Below are positions 31,234 through 41,492 of a stretch of DNA of 64,000 nt, in pieces (the first letter of the stretch is position 1; the number at the start of each line of letters is the position of its first letter). This DNA is from Chitinophagaceae bacterium. Lineage in GTDB: Bacteria; Bacteroidota; Bacteroidia; Chitinophagales; Chitinophagaceae. The stretch covers positions 114,162 through 178,161 of the forward strand of contig JAIEMP010000001.1 of the NCBI GenBank assembly GCA_019752045.1, in the 5' to 3' direction. A program made the translations under genes and the position numbers. The notes below the pieces were generated by a model. It made no database searches and was not told the origin of the DNA. It saw only the letters and a program-made list of their open reading frames with translations.

Positions 31234-32892
31234 TTACTTCTGCTCAGCACGGAGCTCAACTACTGAAGGATCTCCTTCATGACAATCGTATTGTGCAACC
31301 ACACGATCTGCACTGATACCTTGTACTTCAACCAAGTACTTCACGATTGCATCTACACGCTTTTGACCCAGAGACTGACCTGATTTGCTCTTAGCAGCGC
31401 TACCGCAAACGATCAGTTTACAAAGTGGGTTACCACGGAGTGAAGAAGCTACACTTCCTACTAATGCCTTCGCTTCTGCACTTAATGAGCTTGAGTTACC
31501 GGCAAAGTTAATGCTCGGAAGATCAACCAGATTACAAGCAGGAGGAGCAACTACAGGATTTTTGCAGCACTCAGGATCAGGACACTTACCAACACCATCA
31601 GCATCTACCGGCTGACACTGCGTTGGAGTGATCAATTCCTTGTCTTTACAATCAGGAACACCATCACCATCAGTATCACGGCTTACACCATGTGTATCTA
31701 CAGGACAACCTGCAGGGGTATTTGGCTCGTTATCGAACTGATCTGTAACACCATCGCCATCAGCATCATCCAAAACTGGTTTTGGAAGCTTCATGTGACG
31801 AGGAGCGTTTAACTCATTGTAAGCATAATCCAGAGGATTTAACCACCAAAGAGGTTCAACTGCTTTTGCACCAAGGCTATAGTTCAGATTTACATTTGTA
31901 TAATGCCATGCATCAAAGTCACGTGTCATTGCAGCATCACCCAATGATGCTTCCTGCCAACGCTGACCATCTAATAAATCGTCGTTTGACCAGCTGAGAA
32001 TTTCTTCTACACCAACACTAAAGCGTCTGCTCAACTTAAATCCTACTCCAAATCCAACCTGAACAGTTGGCTTAAAGGTCATGTCAAACAGCTTAGGACG
32101 GCGTAATTGGTGACCATCAGCAGAACTTTCGTAAACTTTATCCATTCCAGCTCTTAAATCACGTAAGATGTCGCCTCTGTTCTTATTAGCAACTTCATAC
32201 TTGTTTAACACAGAGCGGAAAAGAGCATTGTAAGGCAAACCTGCAGCGTCAAAGGCATCAACCTTAGATTCGTAGATTAAACCACCAATACCACCAATAC
32301 CGTATACAACAAAACCGGTTTTGGCTTTATGAAAACGAATATTGTTTAATGTGATGATACCTTGTAAGGCTAACTGGTGAGAAACTGTTCTGTAGTTATA
32401 ATAAACAGGGTCTCCCTGTAACTGCCCTACCGGATAAGGTAAAAATCCGTTTGTGCTTTGCAGCTGACGGAGGTTACCGCTGTTGGGAGGACTTTGCACA
32501 TTGATTGGAGCAATATAGTTATTTCTCCAAGCCGGGTTTTTTGCATAGTTATATGCAGGTAACCAATTCATGCCTTTTGCTATACCACCGTGGTAAGCAA
32601 GTCTTGCAGAGAAAATATAACCGAATGCCTTTCTAACGTGAGCACCCCATCCAATTTGTGGAACACGTGCACTAACATCTCCGCTGATTGCAACATTACC
32701 AACACTTAACCCAATTTCCCACTGATTACGTGGCTTTGCAGGGAAGGGGTATTGGTTTTGCAAAAATTCGCTTTGCTGAGATTTGCCGTTTTTTGGAATG
32801 AGAGAAGAATCCTTCCAATCGTACTGACCGTACAGATTGGTAAAAAGAAGACATAGGGCCCCTAAAAGAAGGGTGTACTTTTTGCTTGCCAT
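31234..32892 (-). CDS. OmpA-like outer-membrane protein with calcium-binding repeats and cysteine-rich linker
   Basis: A 552-residue outer-membrane protein. Signal peptide MASKKYTLLLGALCLLFTNLYGQ. Residues about 55-345 look like a beta-barrel or porin-like domain (GLSVGNVAISGDVSARVPQIGWG, GFGVGFKLSRRFSVGVEEILSW). Residues about 372-440 hold acidic thrombospondin type 3-like repeats (DDADGDGVTDQFDNEP, RDTDGDGVPDCKDKE). The last 110 residues form an OmpA-type domain (LPSINFAGNSSSLSAEAKALVGSVASSL, QKRVDAIVKYLVEVQGISADRV). About ten Cys lie in the linker and C-terminal domain, which is unusual. The typical peptidoglycan-binding Asp position reads as Ser/Ala. A strong promoter and terminator suggest high expression. 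Confidence 0.85.
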   Translation of the reverse strand: MASKKYTLLLGALCLLFTNLYGQYDWKDSSLIPKNGKSQQSEFLQNQYPFPAKPRNQWEIGLSVGNVAISGDVSARVPQIGWGAHVRKAFGYIFSARLAYHGGIAKGMNWLPAYNYAKNPAWRNNYIAPINVQSPPNSGNLRQLQSTNGFLPYPVGQLQGDPVYYNYRTVSHQLALQGIITLNNIRFHKAKTGFVVYGIGGIGGLIYESKVDAFDAAGLPYNALFRSVLNKYEVANKNRGDILRDLRAGMDKVYESSADGHQLRRPKLFDMTFKPTVQVGFGVGFKLSRRFSVGVEEILSWSNDDLLDGQRWQEASLGDAAMTRDFDAWHYTNVNLNYSLGAKAVEPLWWLNPLDYAYNELNAPRHMKLPKPVLDDADGDGVTDQFDNEPNTPAGCPVDTHGVSRDTDGDGVPDCKDKELITPTQCQPVDADGVGKCPDPECCKNPVVAPPACNLVDLPSINFAGNSSSLSAEAKALVGSVASSLRGNPLCKLIVCGSAAKSKSGQSLGQKRVDAIVKYLVEVQGISADRVVAQYDCHEGDPSVVELRAEQK

Positions 32893-32932
32893 AGTTGTTG
32901 TATTAAGTTTCGAAAATTCCTGATGATTATTG

Positions 32933-32963
32933 CAAAAATAGAGATCAGTTATTAAAAAGCAAA
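32933..32963 (-). promoter_or_regulatory. Bacteroidota-type promoter of OmpA-like gene
   Basis: On the minus strand TTTG (32960-32963), exactly 19 bases, then TATTTTTG (32933-32940). This matches the phylum's TTTG / TAnnTTTG consensus. The expected leader is about 35 nt. Confidence 0.75.
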
Positions 32964-33077
32964 TTTTTTATAATTTATTTATACTCTTACAGTTCCCTTA
33001 GACTCATTTACCACAAAATGTGCTGCATTTTGCTGAAATTAAATGAAAACTATTCATTTGATGTAAATTGCCGACAC

Positions 33078-34049
33078 ATGAAATCTTCCCAACACATTCA
33101 ACAACTCGTAAAAGACGAATTACAGGAATTTGAAGAAAAATTTAAGCAGGCAGTCAAAAGCAGGGTTTCTTTACTTGATCGAATAATGCAATACATCATC
33201 AGGCGGAAAGGTAAGCAAGTTCGGCCGATGTTTGTTTTTTTAAGTGCAAAACTTTTTGGGCCTGTTACAGAAATCACACACCGGGCGGCAGCATTGGTTG
33301 AGTTGTTGCATACTGCTACACTGGTTCATGATGATGTTGTAGATGAATCAATGGAACGCCGTGGATTTTTTTCAATCAATGCCCTCTGGAAAAATAAAAT
33401 TGCTGTGCTGGTTGGCGATTATCTTTTGTCGAAAGGACTTTTGCTATCGTTAAAACATAATGATTTCAATACGCTTAAAATTTTATCTGAAGCAGTTGAA
33501 AAGATGAGTGAAGGCGAACTGTTGCAAATTGAAAAAACAAGAAAATTAAATTTGAGTGAAGAAGTGTATTTTGAAATCATCAAAAATAAAACTGCTTCAT
33601 TGCTTTCATCTGCATGCGCAGCCGGAGCATGGTCTACCACCAATGATTCAGAAAAAACCGAGCAAATGAAATTATTTGGCGAAAAGGCCGGGATTGCTTT
33701 TCAAATTAAAGATGATTTATTTGATTACGGCAGCGAATCTGTTGGAAAACCAACCGGCAACGACATCAAAGAAAAAAAACTTACCCTCCCGCTGATTTAT
33801 ACCTTGAATACAGTACCTAATGACAAAAAAAGAGAGCTGATTTATATTTTAAAAAATGAAAACAGACATAAGAAATACATTCAGCAGGTTATTGATGAAG
33901 TAATTAAAGCCGGTGGCATTGCTTATGCAACTGAAAAAATGAATCAGTACAGGGATGAGGCCATTGCTTTGCTTCACCAGTTTCCTGAAAATGAAATCAG
34001 AAACGGCTTGGAATCACTTGTGAGATATACAACAGACAGAAAATATTAA
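33078..34049 (+). CDS. Polyprenyl diphosphate synthase (trans-type)
   Basis: A 323-residue class I prenyltransferase that builds a long isoprenoid chain by adding IPP units, probably the side chain of menaquinone. First Asp-rich motif: LLHTATLVHDDVVDES, followed by RRGFFSINALWKNKIAVLVGDYLLSK. Second: FQIKDDLFDYGSESVGKPTGNDIKEKKLTLPLIY. KGKQVRPMFVFLSAKLFG near residue 38 binds diphosphate. I chose the ATG at 33078 (MKSSQHIQQ); a frame from 33018 adds 20 unlikely residues. It is divergent from the OmpA-like gene, and recJ follows after 3 bp. Confidence 0.93.
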   Translation: MKSSQHIQQLVKDELQEFEEKFKQAVKSRVSLLDRIMQYIIRRKGKQVRPMFVFLSAKLFGPVTEITHRAAALVELLHTATLVHDDVVDESMERRGFFSINALWKNKIAVLVGDYLLSKGLLLSLKHNDFNTLKILSEAVEKMSEGELLQIEKTRKLNLSEEVYFEIIKNKTASLLSSACAAGAWSTTNDSEKTEQMKLFGEKAGIAFQIKDDLFDYGSESVGKPTGNDIKEKKLTLPLIYTLNTVPNDKKRELIYILKNENRHKKYIQQVIDEVIKAGGIAYATEKMNQYRDEAIALLHQFPENEIRNGLESLVRYTTDRKY

Positions 34050-34052
34050 ATC

Positions 34053-35756
34053 ATGCAAAAAAGATGGACCTTTTTGCATGCAGATGCAGAAAAAACCAAA
34101 TCACTCTCAGCCGCATTAAAAATTAATTCCACTATTTGTGAAATACTGGTGCAACGTGGTGTTGAAACATATGACAAGGCAAAAGCGTTTTTTCGTCCGG
34201 ATCTTAATTCTCTGCATGATCCCTGGTTGATGAAGGATATGCAAAAAGCCGTTACACGGATTTTATATGCCTTTGAAAAAAAAGAAAAGATTCTGGTGTT
34301 TGGAGATTATGATGTAGACGGTACTACCAGTGTGGCCTGTATGTATCAGTTCCTTACTTCGGTGTATGAAAAAGAACTGACTGATTTTTATATCCCTCAC
34401 CGCTATCGTGAAGGATATGGCATTTCAAAGCAGGGAATTGACTTTGCGAAAGAACATGGTTTCACCTTAATCATATCGCTCGACTGCGGTATTAAATCAG
34501 TTGAGCTGATAACTTATGCCAAAGAGCTGGGTATTGATTTTATTGTTTGCGATCATCATCTTCCTGATCTTATCTTACCCCCCGCTATTGCTATCCTTAA
34601 TCCAAAGCAGAAAGATTGCAACTATCCTTATAAAGAGTTATGCGGCTGTGGCGTAGGGTTTAAACTGATCACTGCACTTGGGCAAACCTTACAGATTGTT
34701 GCAGAAAAAATTTATTGTTATCTCGATCTCGTTGCAACAGCCATTGCTGCTGATATTGTTCCTATAACAGGAGAAAATAGAATTCTTGCCTTTCATGGAT
34801 TGAAGCAAGTGAACACAAAACCATCCAACGGGATAAAAGCTTTAATGTTTTTAAGTAAGGCCGAAAAAGAAATGCATATTACCAATCTGGTATTTATGAT
34901 TGCACCACGTGTAAATGCAGCCGGCCGGATGGATGATGCAAAGAAAGCCGTGCAGATGTTTATTGCACCCACTTATGAAGAAGCACTCAGCTATGCAGAA
35001 ATGTTACATGCTGATAATGACGACCGAAAAGAAGCTGATACATCTATCACAGAAGAAGCACTGGCCATTATTCAGAATGATGAAACATTACAAACCAAAA
35101 AAACTACTGTACTGTTTCAACCACACTGGCATAAAGGAGTAGTTGGTATTGTTGCATCACGGTTAACAGAACACTATTACCGGCCAACGATTGTATTAAC
35201 CAAAAGCGGCGATGTTGCTGCCGGCAGTGCCAGAAGTGTAAACGGATTTAATTTATATGAAGCTGTGCATGCTTGCAGAGAACACTTGCTTGGATATGGC
35301 GGCCATTTTGCGGCAGCAGGCTTAACATTACTTCCTCAAAATATTGAAGCATTTACAAATGCATTTGAAACGATTGTTGCCAACACAATTACAGAAGAAC
35401 AGTTGATTCCTGAAATCATTATTGATGCAACCTTAACTTTCAAAGATGTGAAACAGCCATTTTTCAACATCATGAAACAAATGGAACCGTTTGGACCCGA
35501 AAATATGCGGCCTGTTTTTATCTCAAGAAATGTGACCGATACTGGTTTCAGCAAAATAGTAAAAGAGCAGCATCTTCGTTTAGTAGTAAAACAAAACGAT
35601 ATAACATTAACGGGCATCTGTTTCAGAGCTGCTCATCTGTTCCCCGTTGTACAACAGGGTCCATTTGATGTTGTATATACAATTGATGAAAATGAATGGA
35701 ATGGCAGCACGACCCTGCAACTGAAAGTGATTGACATAAGACCTGCTGTTGCTTGA
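34053..35756 (+). CDS. recJ: Single-stranded-DNA-specific exonuclease RecJ
   Basis: A 567-residue cytosolic 5'-3' exonuclease used in recombination and repair. The DHH-superfamily motifs are in order: I VFGDYDVDGTTSVA (about residues 87-100), II/III ISLDCGIKS and VCDHHLPDL (DHH proper), IV DLVATAIAADIVP, then the DHHA1 part with QPHWHKGVVGIVASRLTE, SARSVNGFNLYEAV and the GYGGHFAAAGLTL motif. The C-terminal OB-like part is present. The length is normal. The gene lies between polyprenyl synthase (3 bp gap) and a methyltransferase whose start overlaps its stop. Confidence 0.95.
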   Translation: MQKRWTFLHADAEKTKSLSAALKINSTICEILVQRGVETYDKAKAFFRPDLNSLHDPWLMKDMQKAVTRILYAFEKKEKILVFGDYDVDGTTSVACMYQFLTSVYEKELTDFYIPHRYREGYGISKQGIDFAKEHGFTLIISLDCGIKSVELITYAKELGIDFIVCDHHLPDLILPPAIAILNPKQKDCNYPYKELCGCGVGFKLITALGQTLQIVAEKIYCYLDLVATAIAADIVPITGENRILAFHGLKQVNTKPSNGIKALMFLSKAEKEMHITNLVFMIAPRVNAAGRMDDAKKAVQMFIAPTYEEALSYAEMLHADNDDRKEADTSITEEALAIIQNDETLQTKKTTVLFQPHWHKGVVGIVASRLTEHYYRPTIVLTKSGDVAAGSARSVNGFNLYEAVHACREHLLGYGGHFAAAGLTLLPQNIEAFTNAFETIVANTITEEQLIPEIIIDATLTFKDVKQPFFNIMKQMEPFGPENMRPVFISRNVTDTGFSKIVKEQHLRLVVKQNDITLTGICFRAAHLFPVVQQGPFDVVYTIDENEWNGSTTLQLKVIDIRPAVA

Positions 35757-36424
35757 AATTAATCACACACATACAATACTTTTTTTACATCGCTTTCAAC
35801 TGGGGATTACGGATTGCGTTGTTTACGCTGAAAGAAGAATTAAAAGGCGAAAAAAAATACAGGATCAACACAACATCTTACAGTAAACTTTCCCGCTATA
35901 ACATTGCAGGCAACCAACTGGCGCATGCAACGGAATACATGCCGGCAAACTATTTCACGTTAGAGCAATTATTCAGTCATCTTCCGGAAGATGCAGGAAA
36001 ATCTGCGTTCCTGGATATTGGATGCGGTAAAGGCAGGGCCATGTGTGTAGCGGCTTCGTATGGTTTCAGGAAAGTCATTGGTATTGATTTTGCCCAACAA
36101 CTGATTGACGCAGCAGAAGAAAACCTGAAGCAAACAAAAGAGCTTTATCCGGCTCTTGTATACAGTTTACACTGGAAAGATGTGCTGAACTTTGAAATAG
36201 GAAATGATGTAAGCACCCTGTTTATGTTTAACCCCTTTGATGAAATACTCATGCGCACTGTAATCAGGAAAATAAACGACTCGCTGAGACTACATCCCCG
36301 TCCTATATATATTATGTATGCAAGCCCACGGCACGAAGACCTGTTTTTTACTGATAATTACAACGTTGTTTTTCGTATTAAAAAATTCAATTACCTGGAA
36401 GGGGTGATTTTGAAGAAAAATTAA
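35753..36424 (+). CDS. SAM-dependent methyltransferase, class I
   Basis: A 223-residue protein with an N-terminal hydrophobic segment (IQYFFYIAFNWGLRIALFTL, about residues 7-26) that may tie it to the membrane. The Rossmann core has motif I FLDIGCGKGRAMCVAASYG (about 88-106), motif II VIGIDFAQQLIDAA, and a later strand STLFMFNPFDEIL. The start is TTG at 35753, overlapping the recJ TGA; the next in-frame ATG would lose 63 residues including part of the core, so coupling to recJ is likely. The substrate is unknown; NPFDE resembles the NPFG/NPxD motif of some class I enzymes. Confidence 0.82.
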   Translation: MKLITHIQYFFYIAFNWGLRIALFTLKEELKGEKKYRINTTSYSKLSRYNIAGNQLAHATEYMPANYFTLEQLFSHLPEDAGKSAFLDIGCGKGRAMCVAASYGFRKVIGIDFAQQLIDAAEENLKQTKELYPALVYSLHWKDVLNFEIGNDVSTLFMFNPFDEILMRTVIRKINDSLRLHPRPIYIMYASPRHEDLFFTDNYNVVFRIKKFNYLEGVILKKN

Positions 36425-36591
36425 GTAATCAGCTATTTCACAATGGTTATCATTTGCTGTTAATAAATATTTAATCAACAGGTTTTATAAGTGAACGCTG
36501 ATTAGCATTACTTTTATCATCCTGATATCCTCCCGATTAATCCGATCCATTCTCCTCCAACATTTTTTAAGAAAAGTAAACTAACGTTACA

Positions 36592-39500
36592 ATGAGAAAA
36601 ATTCAACTTTTGTTGGCTTTCATTTTATTGCTTGTTTTTGGCCAAACAGCAAACTCCCAGGTAGTTATCAGTCAGGTATATGGCGGTGGCGGAAATACGG
36701 GAGCCACTTTCAGAAATGATTTTATTGAACTCTTCAACAGAGGAACAAGCTCTGTTAACCTTAGTGGGTGGTCGGTGCAATATGCATCTTCTACAGGTTC
36801 ATCCTGGGCAAAAACAGATTTAACCAATGTTACGCTGGCGCCGGGTCAATACTATTTAATTCAACAGGCACAGGGTACTGGAGGAACAGCTGCTTTGCCT
36901 ACACCCGATGCGATAGGTACTATTGCAATGAGCGGTGCCGCAGGCAAAGTAGCACTTGTAAATGTAAATACTGTTATAGCATCGGGTACGGTTTGTCCTT
37001 CAGGATCAACTATTGTTGATTTTGTTGGATTTGGAACAGCTGCCAATTGTTTTGAAGGCAGCGGACCAACTGCAACGCTAACAAATACTACAGCAGCAAT
37101 CCGTGCTGCCAATGGTTGCACCGATAACAATAACAACAGTACCGATTTTGCAACAGGAGCACCTAACCCCAGAAATACAGGCACCGCACTTAACCCATGT
37201 GTAACAACACCGGCTCTTACAGTTTCAGTTAACGCAGGAGTTAATGCATCTGAACCGGCAACGAACGGAACGTTTACTGTTACACTTTCTGCCGCAGCAC
37301 CAGCATCGGGCGTTACAGTTACTTATACGTTAGGAGGTGTTGCTGTTTCCGGTACAGATTATACTGATGCCCTTGCCGGTTCTGTTACAATTCCATCAGG
37401 AAGTATTTCAGGCACTATTATGTTGATGCCGGTTGATGATTTGGATTTTGAAGGAACCGAATCAATTAACATCACACTAAACAGCGCTTCTAATTCATAT
37501 ATTATTCCTGCGGGAACAAGTACAGCAAACATCAGCTTACTTGATAATGATTCTCCTCCAGCAGTTACAGTTGTTGCTGGACTTGCAGCAGCAGAGCCTG
37601 CAACAAATGGAACATTTACTATCAACCTTTCTGCTCCTGCACCTGCAGGGGGCCTGACGGTTACTTATTCATTTAGCGGATCTGCTGTTTTAAATACTGA
37701 TTACAGTAATGCACTGGGCGGAAACATTCTGATACCTGCAGGAAGCAACAGCGGTTCGATTATGTTGAATGTAATTGATGATGCTGATGTTGAAGGAACT
37801 GAAACAATCAGCATTACTTTAAACACGGTGAATAATGTATTTATTATTGGATCTCCGAATAATGCAACCATCAACCTGAATGACAATGATAATCCACCGA
37901 TTGTTGTAAACGAAGTGTATGGCGGTGGTGGTAACGGCGGCTCTAATTTTAAAAATGATTTTATTGAATTGTACAACAACAGCAATGTTCCGGTAAACCT
38001 TACCGGGTGGTCTGTACAATATAATTCTGCAGGAGGTACCGGCAACTGGCAGGTTACTCCACTTACCGGAACAATTCCTGCAAAGGGATATTATTTGGTG
38101 CAGCAAGCTGCAGGTACCGGCGGTGTTTCAAATCTTCCAACTCCTGATGCAACGGGTACAATTTCAATGGCAGCGGGTTCGGGAAAAGTTGCTTTAGTGA
38201 ATAATACAACAGCTTTAACAGGACAAAATCCTCTGAATGTTACTATTGTAGATAAAGTTGCTTACGGAACTGTTACGGGCGGCGGATTTGAAGGTACAGG
38301 CCCTGCTCCTGCTCCATCAGCTGTTAATTCCATTCAACGGACACCAATTGGGTTTGATGCGAATAACAACAACACTGATTTTACTGCAGGCCTTCCTACC
38401 CCAAAAAATTCAGTAACAGATATTACGGCACCATTAGTTTCAGCTTTTTCACCAGCCAATGGCGCAATAAATGTGACTACTGCTTTTACAGCATCCATTA
38501 CATTTAATGAAAATGTTGAAAAAGGAACAGGCACTATCACATTCAGAAAAACTTCTGATGGCAGCATCATTAAAACATTTAATGTTGCAAATTTTGATGT
38601 GACAGTTGCAGGCAACACTGCTTCATTTTTAATACAGGGTCTTGCTTTCACTACATCTTATTATTTTGAAATAAGCAGTGGTGCTTTGAAAGATCTTTCA
38701 GGTAATGAATTTGCAGGCTTTTCAGGCAACGGAACCTGGAGCTTTACAACAAGAAGCCAGCCTATTGCTGTTGTTGGAAATATTTACAACTTCAATACAT
38801 GCACAAGCGGTTTAACAGATGGCTTTAGTTTCTACAGCACCATTGGAGCACAGGTTTGGGCCTGTACTGCTTTTGGAAGAGATCCGTTAGCTCCTGCAGG
38901 TACAACTGCTTCTCCAAACGGCGTTCAGATAAATGGATTTGCAGGTGGTACCAATGTACCTAATGTAGATTGGTTCATTTCTCCATCATTTGATTTAACT
39001 GAAACAACATTCCCGTTACTCTCGTTCTGGAGCAGGGTTGCATTCAATGGACAGCCATTGCAATTGAAAATTTCAACTGATTATGTGAGCGGAGATCCTT
39101 CTGCAGCAACATGGACAGACCTGAATGGCAAATTCCCCGGCGCAACATCTAACGTATGGACTTTATCTGAGAATATTAATCTCACTGCATACAAACAATC
39201 AAATGTGCACATAGCATTTGTATACTATTCTGATGAAGATGAAGGTGCACGATGGACTTTAGATGATATCAGCATCATCAATTCAGCAACTCCACCGGCA
39301 CCAAGTCTTACAGTTGGCACAACCGATATACAGTTTGCATACGCAGCTGCAAGCTCAACTGCCGATAAGACCTTTACGTTTACCGGCAACGATATTGTAA
39401 GCGATGTAACATTAAATGCAACGGGCGCATTTACTTTATCAAAAGATGGCCTCACCTTCAGCTCATCTTTGTTGTATACAGTTGCTGAAGCAAATAATAT

Positions 39501-41472
39501 AATCAAAACAGTTTATGTACGTTTTGCTCCAACACAAAACAACCAAAGCTTCACGGGTAATATTGCTGTTGCAACAGGCAGCTTAAATGCATCTATTAAT
39601 CTTACAGGCACAAGCATTGATCCTGTTACCACACTGGAAGTAGTGAACTGGAACATTGAGTGGTTTGGAAGTACATCTAACGGGCCAACAAATGACAATC
39701 AACAGGAACAAAATGTAAAAAACATTTTGATGAATATTGGCGCAGATGTTTATGCGGTATCAGAAATAGTGAGTGAACAACGTTTGGCCAATGTTGTAAG
39801 TCAAATGCCCGGCTATGCTTATGTGATCAGCAACTTTGGTTCACATACAAATACCAGTGCTAACCCGGCATCTGCATTAGCCGAAGCGCAAAAAATGGCG
39901 TTCATTTATAAAACTTCGGTGCTGAGCAATGTAACAACAACTGCATTGCTTTCGCAGGGTATTAATTCCGCTGCAGACTTAACAAACCCTGCATATAATT
40001 ACTGGTCCAGCGGAAGATTCCCTTATATGCTTACAGCAGATGCAACGCTGAACTGCGTTACTAAAAAAGTACACTTTGTGTTAGTGCATGCGAAAGCAAA
40101 TACATCGCCGGTAAATGTTTCTTACGACAGAAGAAAGAAAGGTGCTGATACATTGCATTATACTTTGCAACAGAATTATGCAAATGAGCATGTAATTATC
40201 CTTGGCGACTTTAATGATGATCTTGATCAATCCATCACGGCCGGTTTTACAACAACATCATGGAATAAGTTTACTACAGATGCGGCAAATTTTGATCCCA
40301 TCACTTTACCACTTAGTCTTGCCGGTAAAAAATCAACAGTAAGCTTTAATGATGTAATTGATCATGTGGTTGTGTCGAACGATATGCAGCCATACTACAT
40401 GCCATCAACTGCAGGCATTTTAACCGATGTTACATCGTTGGTTTCAAATTACGGTTCAACAACATCTGATCACTATCCTGTATTTACAAGATATATTTTC
40501 AGAAATACTACAGCTCCTGCTGTTACAACCTGTACAGAACAGGTTACCTTCTGCTCAACAACAAGCAACAGTTATACAATTCCGGCCTTTGTTGCTACCG
40601 ATGATTGTGGAGATGCAGTTACCTACACCTATACAGTTACAGGTGCTACAGAAAGAAACGGAACAGGCAATAATGCCAGTGGTATGTTTAATGTTGGTAC
40701 AAGCGTTATTACATGGACAGCTACAGACAATTGGGGCAACTCAGCAACATGTGTAACAACTGTTGTAATCAATGAATCACCAACAGTCAGCATTCCTGAT
40801 GCATATGCATTACCATCAGGCGTATTACCCAACACTGTTTATATTGGTTACAGTCCTGCTTCATCTATTACATTGTCTTCTACAGTAACAGGAGGAACTC
40901 CAACATATGGTTATGTATGGTCAAGCGGATCAACCTCATCAACCACAACTGTAAGTCCGTTGGTTCAAACAACATATACTGTAACTGTTACCGATGCAAA
41001 CGGATGTACAGCTACCGCTAATAAAACCGTGAATGTGATAGATATCAGAGGTGGAAACAAAATGGATAAAGTGGTGATTTGTCATGGTTTCAATTCATTG
41101 ACTATTGCCGGTAATGCAGTATCAGCACATTTGCAACATGGAGATAATTTAGGAAGTTGCGTGGTAGCATACAGAAACGCACCTTCACATTCTTCTTCTG
41201 CAGATGGAACAGCGAACACTCCCGGCATGTTCTCTGTAAAAGTGTTGTCGAATCCGGCAGTTACTGATTTCACATTGATGATTTCTGCAACTGTACATAC
41301 AGATAAAATTACATTACGTGTAACAGATGTGCATGGCAGGGTGATGGAACAAAGAGTTTACAGCGGTGCAAACCAAACTGTACAAATCGGCGGCCAATAT
41401 CATTCGGGGCTTTATTTTGTAGAAATTATACAGGGTAACAGGAAACAGGTTCTTAAGTTGATCAAATTATAA
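36592..41472 (+). CDS. Secreted multidomain endonuclease/exonuclease/phosphatase protein with T9SS sorting domain
   Basis: A 1626-residue exported protein. Order: signal peptide 1-23; lamin-tail domain 1 (about 24-200, VVISQVYGGGGNTGATFRN, NDFIELFN); two Calx-beta domains (about 208-320 and 322-435, with EGTESINITL and DNDSPP ends); lamin-tail domain 2 (about 440-615, a repeat of the first); a Big_5 Ig-like domain (about 618-722); a jelly-roll-like region (about 728-905); a beta-sandwich; an EEP nuclease domain (about 1015-1305: VVNWNIEWFG, AVSEIVSEQR, ILGDFNDDLD, DHVVVSND, SDHYPVFTRY, so the Asn, Glu, Asp and His catalytic residues are kept); HYR/PKD-like repeats; and a C-terminal T9SS sorting domain (about 1540-1626, DVHGRVMEQRVYSG, GLYFVEI). 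It is likely an extracellular nuclease for feeding or biofilm DNA. Single gene with its own terminator. Confidence 0.9.
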   Translation: MRKIQLLLAFILLLVFGQTANSQVVISQVYGGGGNTGATFRNDFIELFNRGTSSVNLSGWSVQYASSTGSSWAKTDLTNVTLAPGQYYLIQQAQGTGGTAALPTPDAIGTIAMSGAAGKVALVNVNTVIASGTVCPSGSTIVDFVGFGTAANCFEGSGPTATLTNTTAAIRAANGCTDNNNNSTDFATGAPNPRNTGTALNPCVTTPALTVSVNAGVNASEPATNGTFTVTLSAAAPASGVTVTYTLGGVAVSGTDYTDALAGSVTIPSGSISGTIMLMPVDDLDFEGTESINITLNSASNSYIIPAGTSTANISLLDNDSPPAVTVVAGLAAAEPATNGTFTINLSAPAPAGGLTVTYSFSGSAVLNTDYSNALGGNILIPAGSNSGSIMLNVIDDADVEGTETISITLNTVNNVFIIGSPNNATINLNDNDNPPIVVNEVYGGGGNGGSNFKNDFIELYNNSNVPVNLTGWSVQYNSAGGTGNWQVTPLTGTIPAKGYYLVQQAAGTGGVSNLPTPDATGTISMAAGSGKVALVNNTTALTGQNPLNVTIVDKVAYGTVTGGGFEGTGPAPAPSAVNSIQRTPIGFDANNNNTDFTAGLPTPKNSVTDITAPLVSAFSPANGAINVTTAFTASITFNENVEKGTGTITFRKTSDGSIIKTFNVANFDVTVAGNTASFLIQGLAFTTSYYFEISSGALKDLSGNEFAGFSGNGTWSFTTRSQPIAVVGNIYNFNTCTSGLTDGFSFYSTIGAQVWACTAFGRDPLAPAGTTASPNGVQINGFAGGTNVPNVDWFISPSFDLTETTFPLLSFWSRVAFNGQPLQLKISTDYVSGDPSAATWTDLNGKFPGATSNVWTLSENINLTAYKQSNVHIAFVYYSDEDEGARWTLDDISIINSATPPAPSLTVGTTDIQFAYAAASSTADKTFTFTGNDIVSDVTLNATGAFTLSKDGLTFSSSLLYTVAEANNIIKTVYVRFAPTQNNQSFTGNIAVATGSLNASINLTGTSIDPVTTLEVVNWNIEWFGSTSNGPTNDNQQEQNVKNILMNIGADVYAVSEIVSEQRLANVVSQMPGYAYVISNFGSHTNTSANPASALAEAQKMAFIYKTSVLSNVTTTALLSQGINSAADLTNPAYNYWSSGRFPYMLTADATLNCVTKKVHFVLVHAKANTSPVNVSYDRRKKGADTLHYTLQQNYANEHVIILGDFNDDLDQSITAGFTTTSWNKFTTDAANFDPITLPLSLAGKKSTVSFNDVIDHVVVSNDMQPYYMPSTAGILTDVTSLVSNYGSTTSDHYPVFTRYIFRNTTAPAVTTCTEQVTFCSTTSNSYTIPAFVATDDCGDAVTYTYTVTGATERNGTGNNASGMFNVGTSVITWTATDNWGNSATCVTTVVINESPTVSIPDAYALPSGVLPNTVYIGYSPASSITLSSTVTGGTPTYGYVWSSGSTSSTTTVSPLVQTTYTVTVTDANGCTATANKTVNVIDIRGGNKMDKVVICHGFNSLTIAGNAVSAHLQHGDNLGSCVVAYRNAPSHSSSADGTANTPGMFSVKVLSNPAVTDFTLMISATVHTDKITLRVTDVHGRVMEQRVYSGANQTVQIGGQYHSGLYFVEIIQGNRKQVLKLIKL

Positions 41473-41492
41473 GCATTTTATGATGGAACAGA

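Noticed and set aside
36861..41273. Many minus-strand open frames of 60-115 codons inside the large secreted nuclease gene
   Set aside because: They arise because the Ala/Thr/Gly-rich repeat protein rarely gives stops on the other strand; none has a ribosome site or recognisable motif.
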